This document shows positions 34,855-44,965 of a stretch of DNA of 64,000 nt, piece after piece. A program made the position numbers and the translations under genes. The stretch is taken from contig NZ_BAAACW010000068.1 in assembly GCF_039521845.1 (NCBI RefSeq), forward strand, positions 1 to 64,000, written 5' to 3'. The notes under the pieces are model-generated. The model ran no database searches and was not told the DNA's origin. It saw only the letters and a list, made by a program, of their open reading frames with translations. Each line of letters begins with the position of its first letter. The stretch's first letter is position 1. This stretch comes from Alkalibacterium iburiense (GTDB taxonomy: Bacteria; Bacillota; Bacilli; Lactobacillales; Carnobacteriaceae_A).

Positions 34855-35820
34855 ATGACTTTCTCACATGATAAACTTCAGTCCGTAAATAAGCTGCATA
34901 CATTAATTGAAACAGTGGACCGCATTGTCATTGGTAAGAAAGACACCACACGTTTGACAATCATTGCTATGCTAGCGGGCGGTCATGTTTTATTTGAAGA
35001 TATTCCGGGTGTCGGAAAAACACTGTTAATTAAAACAATAGCTAAATGTCTGGATGCAGACTTTTCTCGTATTCAATTTACGCCTGACTTAATCCCATCA
35101 GACATTATTGGGTTTTCGGCACCCAACTCCGAAAAAGAAAGGTTTCATTTCCATAAAGGACCTATTTTTAACCAGCTCATTTTAGCAGATGAAATCAATC
35201 GCACGTCCCCTAGAACGCAGGCAGCTATGCTTGAGGCCATGTCAGAAAAACAAGTCACTTTAGATGGGCAGACCTATCTCTTACCGAATCCTTTTTTTGT
35301 CCTGGCTACTCAAAACCCTATCGAATACGAAGGCACCTATCCTTTACCCGAAGCTCAGTTGGATCGCTTTTTATTTCAGTTGTCTCTCGGCTACCCTACT
35401 GCTGATCAGGAACGCTTAATGCTGGCTTCTCCTGATCAACAACTCGAAGTCCAGAAGTTACAGCCTGTTATGTCTATGGAAGAATTTCTTTCATTGAAAG
35501 AAGCGGTTTATAGCATTCATGTAGAAGATAGCTTACTTCAGTATATTGTATCTTTAGGTAATCTCACGAGGCATCACGCATCTTTACGCTTAGGCATCAG
35601 TCCAAGGGGGAATCAGCATTGTCTGGCTGCAGCCAAAGCCCATGCTTTAATGGAGGGCAGGGACTTTGTTATACCAGAAGATATTTTAAATGTGATTAAG
35701 CCTGTCTACAGACACCGTTTGTTATTTGAGTCAACCACCGATAAAGAACAGGTTGACTCCTTTATCGACCGATTGATTGATGATTTAGTTATTCCTACCA
35801 AACGGGTGAGGCGATCATGA
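34855..35820 (+). CDS. MoxR-family AAA+ ATPase
   Basis: A 321-residue AAA+ ATPase with Walker A PGVGKTLL (51-58) and Walker B LILADEINR (about 110). MoxR proteins act as chaperones that mature or insert metal or protein partners, often with DUF58 and transglutaminase partners as here. It is the first gene of a three-gene plus-strand operon, overlapping the DUF58 gene by 4 bp (ATGA). The exact client is unknown. Confidence 0.9.
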   Translation: MTFSHDKLQSVNKLHTLIETVDRIVIGKKDTTRLTIIAMLAGGHVLFEDIPGVGKTLLIKTIAKCLDADFSRIQFTPDLIPSDIIGFSAPNSEKERFHFHKGPIFNQLILADEINRTSPRTQAAMLEAMSEKQVTLDGQTYLLPNPFFVLATQNPIEYEGTYPLPEAQLDRFLFQLSLGYPTADQERLMLASPDQQLEVQKLQPVMSMEEFLSLKEAVYSIHVEDSLLQYIVSLGNLTRHHASLRLGISPRGNQHCLAAAKAHALMEGRDFVIPEDILNVIKPVYRHRLLFESTTDKEQVDSFIDRLIDDLVIPTKRVRRS

Positions 35821-36842
35821 AAGATTTTATCCTAAGAAGGCAAGTCGTCTTATATTTAGTATTTTACTTTTTGATTATTCTCTATTTGCTTACTTTCCCA
35901 ACAACTGTTTCTTGGTTTCTGTTTTATGCTTTTACCTTATTGCTTATTATCTCCTATGCTTCCTCCAGTCATCGATTGGTTGTAAGGGATGTCAGCTGGC
36001 ATGTCAATGAAGCCAATGGAATTATTTTTAAAGTTAAGCTATCAAGTAAAAGAGCCCTGCCTCTCTTTCTATCTTCATTAAAGCTAACCCTTTATAAAGA
36101 AGACAGGAGGACACAGCATCATCAAACAGCTTTTTTCAATAAGTACGTGACGGTTACCTTTCAGCCCATTCTATTGAAAAGAGGGAGACACGAATCACTC
36201 TCATTAGATATAGAAGGAATGAGTCTATTCGGTTTATGGGTGAAGCGCGCCACTCATTCTATTCCTGTAGACATAGACATCTATCCCCTAGTCATGCGAA
36301 AGTCCAGTCGGGCCAATTTAATGAAAGAGATTCATCCTTTACTCTCGCACGCTCACCATTCTGTGCTGCATGATTTTTACGTGAAGGAACTACGTGCTTT
36401 TCAAAATAGAGATTCTTTGAGTGACATCGACTGGAAAACAAGTATGAGACGCAATCAGTGGATGGTGAAAGAGTATGAACGCGAAGAAGAAGCGCCTATT
36501 GACTTAATTTTTTATGGACAAGCTTCCGAACAATTTGAAGCGCTTTTGAGTTTAACGTATTCTCTTTTTATGGAATGGCATGCCGTTATTAAAGACAATG
36601 TCTTTATCATCGGCCGTTTTAAGTATGGGATTGAGACTAGGCAAGGAAAACAGGCTTTTTTAACTGTTCAGCCTGCTCAAGATAGCAAGGAGTTACACCG
36701 GTGCTTGAATGAGTCGCTTAAGCCTGGCAGAAAGCCTATCATTGTCACATCCAAAACCCATTCCCTACCTGTTCTTAGGTCGCCCAATCAGACTTATCTT
36801 ATATTAGATGATGACTACTTGCATCATTTTAAAACCGAATGA
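35817..36842 (+). CDS. DUF58 domain protein
   Basis: A 341-residue protein with two N-terminal membrane helices (about 10-60) and a DUF58 region with ELRAFQNRDSLSDIDWKTS (about 196-215), the family hallmark for partners of MoxR ATPases. It is translationally coupled to the MoxR gene upstream and the transglutaminase-like gene downstream. Its biochemical role is unknown; a link to the cell envelope is inferred. Confidence 0.85.
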   Translation: MKDFILRRQVVLYLVFYFLIILYLLTFPTTVSWFLFYAFTLLLIISYASSSHRLVVRDVSWHVNEANGIIFKVKLSSKRALPLFLSSLKLTLYKEDRRTQHHQTAFFNKYVTVTFQPILLKRGRHESLSLDIEGMSLFGLWVKRATHSIPVDIDIYPLVMRKSSRANLMKEIHPLLSHAHHSVLHDFYVKELRAFQNRDSLSDIDWKTSMRRNQWMVKEYEREEEAPIDLIFYGQASEQFEALLSLTYSLFMEWHAVIKDNVFIIGRFKYGIETRQGKQAFLTVQPAQDSKELHRCLNESLKPGRKPIIVTSKTHSLPVLRSPNQTYLILDDDYLHHFKTE

Positions 36843-36859
36843 AGGAGGGGAGATTAGTC

Positions 36860-39265
36860 ATGCATGCATCTCGTGTAATATCTTTTTTGCATCGAAGTTT
36901 GATTGCTGTTTTACACACGTTTATGCTTATTCCTGTTTTCCTTTTCTTTATGACCTTAAACCGTGTCCCTCATCCACACATCCTCCTGTCCTTCTTTCTA
37001 GTGACTCAGGTTCTGGCTGTTTTATTATATAAATGGTGGCTGTTTTTACCTGTTCAACTTGTTCATATTCTTTACCGTTTGTATGGGCACTTTCCTTCTG
37101 TCACTCCTTCCCTCACTATTCGAGAGTGGATGAGAGAAACAGGGTATACTATTAGCAGTCAATTCAGTGATTTATTAGAAGGGCGTTTAACTGATGTTCC
37201 CGAACTCCTTATTTTTAGTCTGCTCTTCCTGCTCATTAGTCTTCTCACTAGTTTGGCTGTGCATAAAAAATGGGCTCTCCCTTCTTTCTTAGTCCCTTTT
37301 AGTTATTTAATGATTGTGCACACCTTTACGGATAACCGGATCCTATCTTATATGGTCCTGTTAGTCGGATTCAGTTTTTTATGTATAGCTGTAATGAAAA
37401 TGCCTACTGATATTCACTGGAGCCATTATTTAAAAAATGTCACCTTAACCTCTTTGATCACTTTCGCTTTAGTTAGTCTCTCGTCTTGGGGTGTTGACCG
37501 TTTTCGTTCCAGTCAGGAATGGGTAGAAGTACAATTTTACCCTTATCAGCGCACATTGGATGATAGCGGGTTTTTCAATTGGATTAATGCGTATTCAACG
37601 GGTTTAGGCTATCAGCGAACAGGTTTCGGATTGGATGACTCTGTTTTAGGCGGCCCCTTACACCAGGATTTCACTCCCTTATTTAGAGCGTATACGGATG
37701 AACCTAATTACTGGAAAGTCATGCATCGCACGGAATACACTGGGAGTGGATGGGCAGATAATATGGATGAATCTTTTACGTCCGTATCAGAACCCATTAA
37801 TCGTGAACTGCTCTACCCTGAATACAATCTTACCTTTGATAATATGCGGGATGAAGAAGTGTACACCCATCTGACCATTGACTGGTATAATGATGTGGAC
37901 TATATTGCTTATCCCTATGGCTGGTCTACTTTCGAATTAGATGAGATAGAAAACGATTATGCTCTTGATTTCTATGAAAGAAGCAGCTATTATGCTCTTC
38001 CATCTGAACTAGAGGCAATTTCTCACTATTCCATTTATTATGATGAGCAGTTTCCGGACCGATTTGATGAAGAGCGTTTAAGTCAAGATGACGGATGGCG
38101 AAGCCTAATCATCGATGACTACCGCAAATGGATGGAAGAGGAAGAAGTGGATGAAGAGGCAGAGATGGATCAAGAGGAAATTTTGGCTTATTTCTTTGAA
38201 GCTGAGCTGCAAATACCAGATAGCCTCCCTCAAAGAGTAGCCGAATTAGCCGAAGAGATTACGGAAGGGCTGGATTCTGAATACGAGATGGTACGTGCTA
38301 TCGAACAGTATCTTAAAGAAGACGGTGGTTACCGCTATAGTTTATTAGAAGTTGAAAGTAGTCCAGAAGGAGAAGATTACGTGGATTATTTTCTTTTCAA
38401 CTCTTTTATCGGGTATTGCGATAACTTCTCTACAGCGATGACTATGATGCTGAGAACCATCGGCATTCCTGCCAGATGGACAAAAGGCTTTACACCGGGT
38501 AACTTGTATATCAATGGAAAGGATACGCCTTATTACCAAGTCAGTAACGCAAATGCCCACTCCTGGGTTGAAGTGTACTTCCCAAGTTTTGGATGGGTCC
38601 CGTTTGAACCGAGTCCGTCTTTTGCCAATCCTGTGACGAATCCAGAACCCGTCCCTTCTATTTCTCAGGAATCCTACGTAGTAGAAGAAGAGGACTATAT
38701 AGACTTAGAAGAAATCGAACAAGAGGTTGACCCTATCATTGAAGAGGAAAATGCGTCTGAAGAACCGACAGGATCAGAAGAACTTAAAGGTTCCCCGGAA
38801 TTAACTCCTTATCTATCTGAAACATCTGATGATGAAAGGGAGCCCTCTATCGATTGGTCTACACTCATCCTTTATATCTTTTTACTATTTATGGGTTTCC
38901 TTCCTCTTTTCTTCTTATTCAGGGGTGAAACGGTTCAGTGGGGATTGAAACAACTGGTATCAACCAATCTACTCTCTTTAGAGAAAGCTATCCAGCTGAT
39001 TCTGTCTTTATTCAATCGAAAGAAAAAACTGCAACCGGGTCAGACGATTGAAGATTACTTGAATCAATGGAAACCTTTTGTACCTAATGAAACGGATACC
39101 ATTGACCAGTTCATTGCACTGGCTAATGTCTCCTTTTATAGTGGGAAAGAATCACAGGAAGCACTCAGCTCAGAACAAAAGGCAGTCATCTTAGGTATGG
39201 TGGATGTTTACAGCAAAGCACCGGATTTAAAGAGAGCCAAACACAAATCCCAAGTCATTATATAG
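36860..39265 (+). CDS. TgpA-like transmembrane protein with transglutaminase core
   Basis: An 801-residue protein with several N-terminal membrane helices (about 10-205), a large acidic extracytoplasmic part, and a transglutaminase-like catalytic domain: Cys in GYCDNFSTAMTMML, His in NANAHSWVEVYF, then GWVPFEPSP. A further membrane helix (about 665-685) and a cytoplasmic tail follow. Glu and Asp are very abundant. The ATG at 36860 was chosen because GGAGGGGAG lies just upstream; an ATG 21 bp earlier overlaps the DUF58 gene. Substrates of bacterial TgpA proteins are largely unknown. Confidence 0.85.
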   Translation: MHASRVISFLHRSLIAVLHTFMLIPVFLFFMTLNRVPHPHILLSFFLVTQVLAVLLYKWWLFLPVQLVHILYRLYGHFPSVTPSLTIREWMRETGYTISSQFSDLLEGRLTDVPELLIFSLLFLLISLLTSLAVHKKWALPSFLVPFSYLMIVHTFTDNRILSYMVLLVGFSFLCIAVMKMPTDIHWSHYLKNVTLTSLITFALVSLSSWGVDRFRSSQEWVEVQFYPYQRTLDDSGFFNWINAYSTGLGYQRTGFGLDDSVLGGPLHQDFTPLFRAYTDEPNYWKVMHRTEYTGSGWADNMDESFTSVSEPINRELLYPEYNLTFDNMRDEEVYTHLTIDWYNDVDYIAYPYGWSTFELDEIENDYALDFYERSSYYALPSELEAISHYSIYYDEQFPDRFDEERLSQDDGWRSLIIDDYRKWMEEEEVDEEAEMDQEEILAYFFEAELQIPDSLPQRVAELAEEITEGLDSEYEMVRAIEQYLKEDGGYRYSLLEVESSPEGEDYVDYFLFNSFIGYCDNFSTAMTMMLRTIGIPARWTKGFTPGNLYINGKDTPYYQVSNANAHSWVEVYFPSFGWVPFEPSPSFANPVTNPEPVPSISQESYVVEEEDYIDLEEIEQEVDPIIEEENASEEPTGSEELKGSPELTPYLSETSDDEREPSIDWSTLILYIFLLFMGFLPLFFLFRGETVQWGLKQLVSTNLLSLEKAIQLILSLFNRKKKLQPGQTIEDYLNQWKPFVPNETDTIDQFIALANVSFYSGKESQEALSSEQKAVILGMVDVYSKAPDLKRAKHKSQVII

Positions 39266-39307
39266 TAAAAGAGTATCCGTCGTTAGTACGGATACTCTTT
39301 TACTATA
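39264..39307. terminator. Bidirectional intrinsic terminator
   Basis: AGTAAAAGAGTATCCGT and ACGGATACTCTTTTACT form a perfect 17-bp stem with a 7-nt loop. It serves the MoxR operon and the convergent lipoprotein gene. Confidence 0.9.
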
Positions 39308-39320
39308 GTGACAGGTAGAT

Positions 39321-40043
39321 TTACTCTACATCATTGGCTATTTCTTCTTCCACATCTGTTAAATCGACGGTATCATGATCAGTGTACTGAGCTTCTACAA
39401 TGATGGTTACTCTTCCGATTTCCATATCTCCATCTGATTCTTCCCCTACGATATTTAAGGATAAGTCTTGCAAGTAATAAGTCGAGTCATCCATGGTCGC
39501 TTCAAGGGTCATAGTGATGTTTTCTTCTGAAACACCGCTTATGGAGAGACTGAATTCTTCCTCAAACGCTTCCCATACTTCACGGTCATTGCCTTCATAG
39601 CTTAGAACAAGGACGTCTCCAGAATGACTCGCTTCCATTAGGTCCTCTATTTCTATGAGAGACTCGACTACATTGGGATACCAAGGGGCGTACTCAATAG
39701 GACCGGCATCCGGATAATGTGTCCAATTCTCATTCTCCTTTAAATAAAAGTCATTTCCTTCAAAGAACACTTCTTGACTTAATCCTGCAACGTTTTCTTC
39801 TACACTGTAGCCTTTATCCAAATCACCGACTATGGATATAACTATTTTCAGTTCATCTTCTTCGACTACATTATCTGGTCCCAGTGACACACTCACACGA
39901 ATATCCGTATCCGAAGAATAACTTTCTAAATTCTCTGACCCTTCCTGAATGTATTCCGTCCAGTTTTCTTCCAAATCTTCGGGACTTTGACAACCAACCA
40001 GTACACATCCGCTTATAATAAGACTTCCAATAATTTTTTTCAT
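39321..40043 (-). CDS. Putative lipoprotein (LolA/DUF6612-like)
   Basis: A 240-residue secreted lipoprotein. The signal peptide MKKIIGSLIISGCVLVGC ends in a lipobox with Cys18 as the lipidated residue. The rest is strongly acidic and rich in beta-prone repeats, resembling LolA-fold / DUF6612 lipoproteins of Firmicutes, whose function is unclear. The ATG at 40043 follows AAGGAGA; a GTG eight codons upstream would displace the signal peptide. It is monocistronic. Confidence 0.75.
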   Translation of the reverse strand: MKKIIGSLIISGCVLVGCQSPEDLEENWTEYIQEGSENLESYSSDTDIRVSVSLGPDNVVEEDELKIVISIVGDLDKGYSVEENVAGLSQEVFFEGNDFYLKENENWTHYPDAGPIEYAPWYPNVVESLIEIEDLMEASHSGDVLVLSYEGNDREVWEAFEEEFSLSISGVSEENITMTLEATMDDSTYYLQDLSLNIVGEESDGDMEIGRVTIIVEAQYTDHDTVDLTDVEEEIANDVE

Positions 40044-40133
40044 TTTTTTCTCCTTCTTTACACCCACTATTTATAAAAAGCATAGCATGAAAGCCTCATC
40101 AATCTCAACGGAAAGAATAGACGAGGAGAAAGT

Positions 40134-40175
40134 AAAAAAACCGCAAAAACCATCAAGAGATGATTTTTGCGGTTT
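40134..40175 (-). terminator. Intrinsic terminator of tuf
   Basis: The minus strand reads AAACCGCAAAAA, a 13-nt loop and TTTTTGCGGTTT, then TTTT. It lies about 45 bp beyond the tuf stop codon. Confidence 0.9.
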
Positions 40176-40221
40176 ATCATTTAGGTTTACATTAAAGTAA
40201 GTGTCCCAAAGCATTCAATGA

Positions 40222-41406
40222 TTATTGAATAACTTTAGTAACAACTCCAGCACCTACTGTACGGCCACCTTCACGGATAGTGAATTTAGTTCCGTCTTCA
40301 ACAGCGATTGGAGCGATTAACTCAACAACCATGTTTGTGTTGTCTCCAGGCATAACCATTTCAGTTCCTTCTGGTAATTCAACAACACCTGTTACGTCAG
40401 TTGTACGGAAGTAGAACTGTGGACGGTAGTTAGTGAAGAATGGAGTATGACGTCCACCCTCTTCTTTTGAAAGTACGTATACTTCAGCATCAAATTTTGT
40501 ATGCGGAGTAATAGCACCTGGTTTAGATAAAACTTGTCCACGCTCGATGTCATCACGTGACATACCACGTAATAATGCACCGATGTTGTCTCCAGCTTCA
40601 GCGTAGTCTAATAATTTACGGAACATTTCAACACCAGTAACAGTTGATTTAACAGTGTCTTTAATTCCGATAACTTCAACTTCGTCACCAACAGAAACAG
40701 TACCTGTTTCAACACGACCTGTAGCAACTGTTCCACGACCAGTAATTGAGAATACGTCCTCAACTGGCATTAAGAAAGGCTTGTCAGTGTCACGTTCAGG
40801 AGCTGGAATGTAAGTGTCAACAGCTTCCATTAATTCTAAGATTTTAGCTTCGTACTCTTCGTCGCCTTCTAAAGCTTTAAGAGCAGAACCAGCGATTACT
40901 GGAATGTCGTCTCCAGGGAAATCGTACTCAGATAATAAGTCACGAACTTCCATTTCAACTAATTCTAATAATTCTTCGTCGTCTACCATGTCTACTTTGT
41001 TCATGAATACTACGAAGTAAGGAACACCAACTTGACGAGCAAGTAAGATGTGCTCACGAGTTTGTGGCATTGGGCCATCAGCAGCAGATACTACTAAGAT
41101 AGCTCCGTCCATTTGTGCCGCACCAGTGATCATGTTTTTAATATAGTCCGCGTGTCCTGGGCAGTCCACGTGTGCGTAGTGACGGTTTTCAGTTTCATAT
41201 TCAACGTGAGATGTTGCAATTGTAATTCCACGTTCTCTTTCTTCTGAAGCGCCATCGATAGAATCGTATGCTTGTGCTTCTGCGAAACCTTTTTTAGCTA
41301 ATACGTTAGTAATTGCAGCTGTTAAAGTTGTTTTACCATGGTCAACGTGTCCAAGAGTTCCAACGTTCATATGCTGTTTACTACGGTCAAATTTTTCTTT
41401 TGCCAT
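40222..41406 (-). CDS. tuf: Elongation factor Tu
   Basis: A 394-residue EF-Tu, the GTPase that delivers aminoacyl-tRNA to the ribosome. GTP motifs are GHVDHGKTTL (about 18-27), DCPGHADY, NKVD and SALKAL; C-terminal domains 2 and 3 are complete. It has its own strong promoter as well as possible read-through from fusA. AAGGAGG precedes the ATG. Confidence 0.98.
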   Translation of the reverse strand: MAKEKFDRSKQHMNVGTLGHVDHGKTTLTAAITNVLAKKGFAEAQAYDSIDGASEERERGITIATSHVEYETENRHYAHVDCPGHADYIKNMITGAAQMDGAILVVSAADGPMPQTREHILLARQVGVPYFVVFMNKVDMVDDEELLELVEMEVRDLLSEYDFPGDDIPVIAGSALKALEGDEEYEAKILELMEAVDTYIPAPERDTDKPFLMPVEDVFSITGRGTVATGRVETGTVSVGDEVEVIGIKDTVKSTVTGVEMFRKLLDYAEAGDNIGALLRGMSRDDIERGQVLSKPGAITPHTKFDAEVYVLSKEEGGRHTPFFTNYRPQFYFRTTDVTGVVELPEGTEMVMPGDNTNMVVELIAPIAVEDGTKFTIREGGRTVGAGVVTKVIQ

Positions 41407-41481
41407 TTTAATTAGTTCCTCCTTAGATTATATCTATCTTTTTTAAAATAGAAACCATTTCTATTCCTATTTTTCCTATAC

Positions 41482-41510
41482 ATTATACCGATACAACAGT
41501 ATAAAATCAA
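41482..41510 (-). promoter_or_regulatory. tuf promoter
   Basis: Minus-strand -35 TTGATT (41505-41510), 17-bp spacer and consensus -10 TATAAT (41482-41487), about 75 bp upstream of tuf. Confidence 0.8.
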
Positions 41511-41528
41511 TCAATTTGGCAATTCTGT

Positions 41529-41576
41529 GCACTCTCTCATAATTGTATACGGAATGCATAAAGAATGAAAGAGTGC
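41529..41576 (-). other. Hairpin in the fusA-tuf gap
   Basis: GCACTCTCTCAT and ATGAAAGAGTGC form a stem with 11 of 12 bp paired and a loop of about 24 nt. No T-run follows on the minus strand, so it is not a classic terminator; a processing or stabilising element between fusA and tuf is possible. Confidence 0.5.
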
Positions 41577-41600
41577 TTTGCCTAAAGGACGAATCCTTTA

Positions 41601-43688
41601 TTATACTTCTCCACCATTTTTCTTGATGATTTCTTCAGCAATACTCTTAGGTACTTGCTCATAGTGGTCGAATTGCATAGTGAATGTTCCGCGTCCTTGA
41701 GTCGCAGAACGTAATGCAGTCGCGTAACCGAACATTTCTGCTAAAGGAATCATCCCTCTAACAACTGTTGCAGCTGAGCGCTGTTCAGATCCTTCGATAT
41801 TTCCACGACGAGCAGAAATATGACCCATGATGTCTCCCATGTAATCTTCTGGAACTGTAATTTCAACAGCCATGATAGGCTCAAGAATAGCAGGTTCAGC
41901 TTTTTTAGCAGCGTTTCTAAGAGCTAATGAAGCAGCTACTTTAAACGCAGACTCACTGGAGTCGACATCGTGGTAAGATCCGTCGTAAAGTCTAGCTTTA
42001 ATATCAACTAAAGGATATCCAGCTAATACACCATTGTCTAAAGCGGCTTCTAAACCAGCTTGTACTGATGGAATGTATTCACGAGGAACAACCCCACCAA
42101 CAATAGCATCTTCAAATTCAAATCCGGATCCTTCTTCACCTGGAGTAAATTCAATCCATACGTGACCGTATTGACCTTTACCACCAGACTGACGAACGAA
42201 TTTACCTTCAGCTTCAACAGCTTTAGTAAATGTTTCACGGTAAGATACTTGTGGAGCCCCTACACTTGCGTCAACTTTAAATTCACGTTTTAGACGGTCA
42301 ACGATGATGTCTAGGTGTAATTCACCCATACCAGCAATGATAACTTCGCCTGTTTCGTGATCTGTTTCAGCACGGAAAGTAGGATCTTCTTCAGCTAATT
42401 TTTGTAAAGCTAATCCCATTTTATCTTGGTCAGCTTTAGATTTAGGCTCAATAGCTACCTGAATAACTGGTTCAGGGAATTCCATTGATTCTAAAATAAC
42501 TGGGCTGTCAATGTCACATAACGTGTCACCAGTAGACGTGTCTTTTAATCCAACTGCTGCAGCAATATCTCCTGAGTGAACTTCAGAGATCTCTTCACGA
42601 GAGTTTGCATGCATTTGTAGGATACGACCAACACGTTCACGGCTGTCTTTAGTTGCATTCAGGATGTATGATCCAGCTTCTAAAGTACCTGAGTAAACAC
42701 GGAAGAATGTTAAACGACCAACGTAAGGGTCAGTCATAACTTTAAATGCTAAAGCTGCAAATGGTTGATCGTCACCAGCAGTACGTTTGATTTCATTTTC
42801 TGGATTACCTTGCTCATGTCCAGTAATGGCAGCAACGTCTGTTGGAGCTGGTAAGTAGTCAACAACAGCATCTAATAGCAATTGAACACCTTTGTTTTTG
42901 AATGCTGATCCAGCTAATACTGGGTAGAACTCAACATCTAGGGTTCCTTTACGAATACCGGCTTTTAGTTGCTCTTCAGTGATTTCTTCACCTTCAAGGT
43001 ATTGCATCATTAGCTCTTCATCTAATTCTGCAACAGCTTCAACTAATTTAGTACGCCATTCTTCAGCTAATTCTTGATAATCTTCAGGAATATCTTCTTC
43101 AGTAATGTCAGTTCCTATGTCGTTTCCGTACATGTAGGCTTTCATTTTAACTAAGTCGATGATACCTTCAAAGTTGTCTTCAGCACCAATTGGCAATTGA
43201 ATTGGGTGAGCATTTGCCTGTAAACGATCAGATAAAGTACCTGTTGCATACAAGAAGTCTGCACCAATTTTGTCCATTTTGTTGATGAATACAATACGAG
43301 GAACGCCGTAAGTTGTTGCTTGACGCCAAACGGTTTCTGTTTGCGGCTCAACACCTGACTGCGCATCTAATACTGTAACAGCACCGTCTAATACACGAAG
43401 TGAACGTTCAACTTCAACTGTGAAGTCTACGTGTCCTGGTGTATCAATAATGTTTACACGGTGGTTATTCCATTGAGCAGTTGTAGCGGCAGACGTAATG
43501 GTGATTCCACGCTCTTGTTCCTGCTCCATCCAGTCCATTTGGGAAGCACCTTCGTGTGTTTCACCAAGTTTGTGGATACGGCCTGTGTAATAAAGGATAC
43601 GCTCAGTTGTGGTTGTTTTACCAGCATCGATATGCGCCATAATCCCGATATTACGTGTTTTCTCTAGAGGAAATTCTCTTTTGGCCAC
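41601..43688 (-). CDS. fusA: Elongation factor G
   Basis: A 695-residue translocation GTPase. AHIDAGKTTTTERILYYTG gives the P-loop, followed by DTPGHVDF and NKMDK; domains II-V follow to the end ...AEEIIKKNGGEV. It lies 117 bp after rpsG in the str operon. No fusidic-acid-resistance change can be called by eye. Confidence 0.98.
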   Translation of the reverse strand: MAKREFPLEKTRNIGIMAHIDAGKTTTTERILYYTGRIHKLGETHEGASQMDWMEQEQERGITITSAATTAQWNNHRVNIIDTPGHVDFTVEVERSLRVLDGAVTVLDAQSGVEPQTETVWRQATTYGVPRIVFINKMDKIGADFLYATGTLSDRLQANAHPIQLPIGAEDNFEGIIDLVKMKAYMYGNDIGTDITEEDIPEDYQELAEEWRTKLVEAVAELDEELMMQYLEGEEITEEQLKAGIRKGTLDVEFYPVLAGSAFKNKGVQLLLDAVVDYLPAPTDVAAITGHEQGNPENEIKRTAGDDQPFAALAFKVMTDPYVGRLTFFRVYSGTLEAGSYILNATKDSRERVGRILQMHANSREEISEVHSGDIAAAVGLKDTSTGDTLCDIDSPVILESMEFPEPVIQVAIEPKSKADQDKMGLALQKLAEEDPTFRAETDHETGEVIIAGMGELHLDIIVDRLKREFKVDASVGAPQVSYRETFTKAVEAEGKFVRQSGGKGQYGHVWIEFTPGEEGSGFEFEDAIVGGVVPREYIPSVQAGLEAALDNGVLAGYPLVDIKARLYDGSYHDVDSSESAFKVAASLALRNAAKKAEPAILEPIMAVEITVPEDYMGDIMGHISARRGNIEGSEQRSAATVVRGMIPLAEMFGYATALRSATQGRGTFTMQFDHYEQVPKSIAEEIIKKNGGEV

Positions 43689-43805
43689 TAATCATTACAC
43701 CTCTCTTATTTTTAGTCATTTCATGTTGTCATGAAAACGGATGGGTTCTAATTTCAATAGCAACTGTGCGCTAATAGTAAACTAAAGCGCCAGTTCCAGT
43801 TAATT

Positions 43806-44276
43806 TTACCAGCGATAGTGAGCAAATGCTTTGTTTGCTTCAGCCATACGGTGAGTTTCTTCACGTTTACGAACAGCAGCACCAGTGTTGTTAGCTGCAT
43901 CCATAATCTCTCTAGCTAAGCGATCTTCCATGGCATTTTCACCACGAAGACGAGCATAGTTGACTAACCAACGAAGTGCTAATGTCGTACGACGTTCAGG
44001 ACGTACTTCAACTGGCACCTGGTAGTTAGACCCTCCTACACGACGGGCTTTAACTTCTAGTACAGGCATGATGTTTTTAAGTGCTTGTTCAAACACTTCC
44101 ATAGGATCATTACCTGTTGTTTCTTTAATTTGCTCAAATGCGTCATATAAAATGTGAGCTGCTTTACCACGTTTTCCATCAACCATTAAACGGTTGATTA
44201 AACGAGAAACCAATTTAGAATTGTAAATCGGATCTGGCAATACATCACGTTTTGCTACAGGACCTTTACGAGGCAT
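43806..44276 (-). CDS. rpsG: 30S ribosomal protein S7
   Basis: A 156-residue S7, a primary 16S rRNA binder of the small-subunit head near the E site. It starts MPRKGPVAKRDVLPDPIYNS and ends EANKAFAHYRW. In E. coli S7 regulates the str operon; here it lies between rpsL and fusA. Confidence 0.98.
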   Translation of the reverse strand: MPRKGPVAKRDVLPDPIYNSKLVSRLINRLMVDGKRGKAAHILYDAFEQIKETTGNDPMEVFEQALKNIMPVLEVKARRVGGSNYQVPVEVRPERRTTLALRWLVNYARLRGENAMEDRLAREIMDAANNTGAAVRKREETHRMAEANKAFAHYRW

Positions 44277-44321
44277 TCAAATTCCTCCTTTCGCGAGAAT
44301 AATAAATTCAATGTTTAATTT

Positions 44322-44732
44322 TTATTTTGATTTTTTAGTTCCGTATTTAGAACGGCTTTGTTTACGATCAGTTACTCCTGCAGTGTCAAGTGCACCACGA
44401 ACGATATGGTAACGTACCCCTGGTAAGTCTTTTACTCGACCTCCACGAATTAATACCACACTGTGTTCTTGCAAGTTATGACCTTCTCCTGGAATATATG
44501 CTGTAACTTCAATCTGGTTAGATAAACGAACACGAGCATATTTACGTAATGCGGAGTTAGGTTTTTTAGGAGTCATAGTTCCAACACGTGTACATACACC
44601 ACGTTTTTGTGGAGAGTATACTGTTGTCTGTCTACGTTTTTGAGTGTTGTAACCTCTGTTTAACGCTGGTGATTCAGATTGAGCCACCTTGGATTTACGA
44701 GGCTTACGGATTAATTGGTTCATTGTAGGCAT
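44322..44732 (-). CDS. rpsL: 30S ribosomal protein S12
   Basis: A 136-residue S12, a decoding-centre protein. From ATG 44732 it begins MPTMNQLIRKPRKSKVA, with AAGGAGG 8 bp upstream; an upstream ATG would add 19 atypical residues. TPKKPNSALRK and LPGVRYHIVRG carry the wild-type lysine and neighbours at streptomycin-resistance positions. Confidence 0.97.
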   Translation of the reverse strand: MPTMNQLIRKPRKSKVAQSESPALNRGYNTQKRRQTTVYSPQKRGVCTRVGTMTPKKPNSALRKYARVRLSNQIEVTAYIPGEGHNLQEHSVVLIRGGRVKDLPGVRYHIVRGALDTAGVTDRKQSRSKYGTKKSK

Positions 44733-44960
44733 TGGGTGTTTCCTCCTTCCATTCATTGTAAAATTAAGTTTGTATCTAGACCCACACATCCAGGCGTTCT
44801 CTAAAAAACAAAAAAAGAATAATCGCTTTTTAGCGAGTCAATCATTGTTTCGAGAACAAGAATATATGGTCACATTCGGCCCTTGCGCGCCAGTCAGCAC
44901 GACTGTTAACTCGATTGAGCTAGAATAATCTAGAACAGGAATCTGTACACAAAAGCACCT
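44733..44960 (-). promoter_or_regulatory. rpsL leader RNA with terminator-like hairpin
   Basis: About 225 nt of untranslated leader precede rpsL. On the minus strand TCGCT...AGCGA (about 44820-44840) forms a short stem followed by a T-rich tract, a possible attenuator, and further upstream TCAATCGAGTTAACAG and GTCGTGCTGACTGGCGCGC offer alternative pairings. The regulator, if any, is unknown; S7 or S12 autoregulation is the usual suspect. Confidence 0.4.
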
Positions 44961-44965
44961 ATAGC

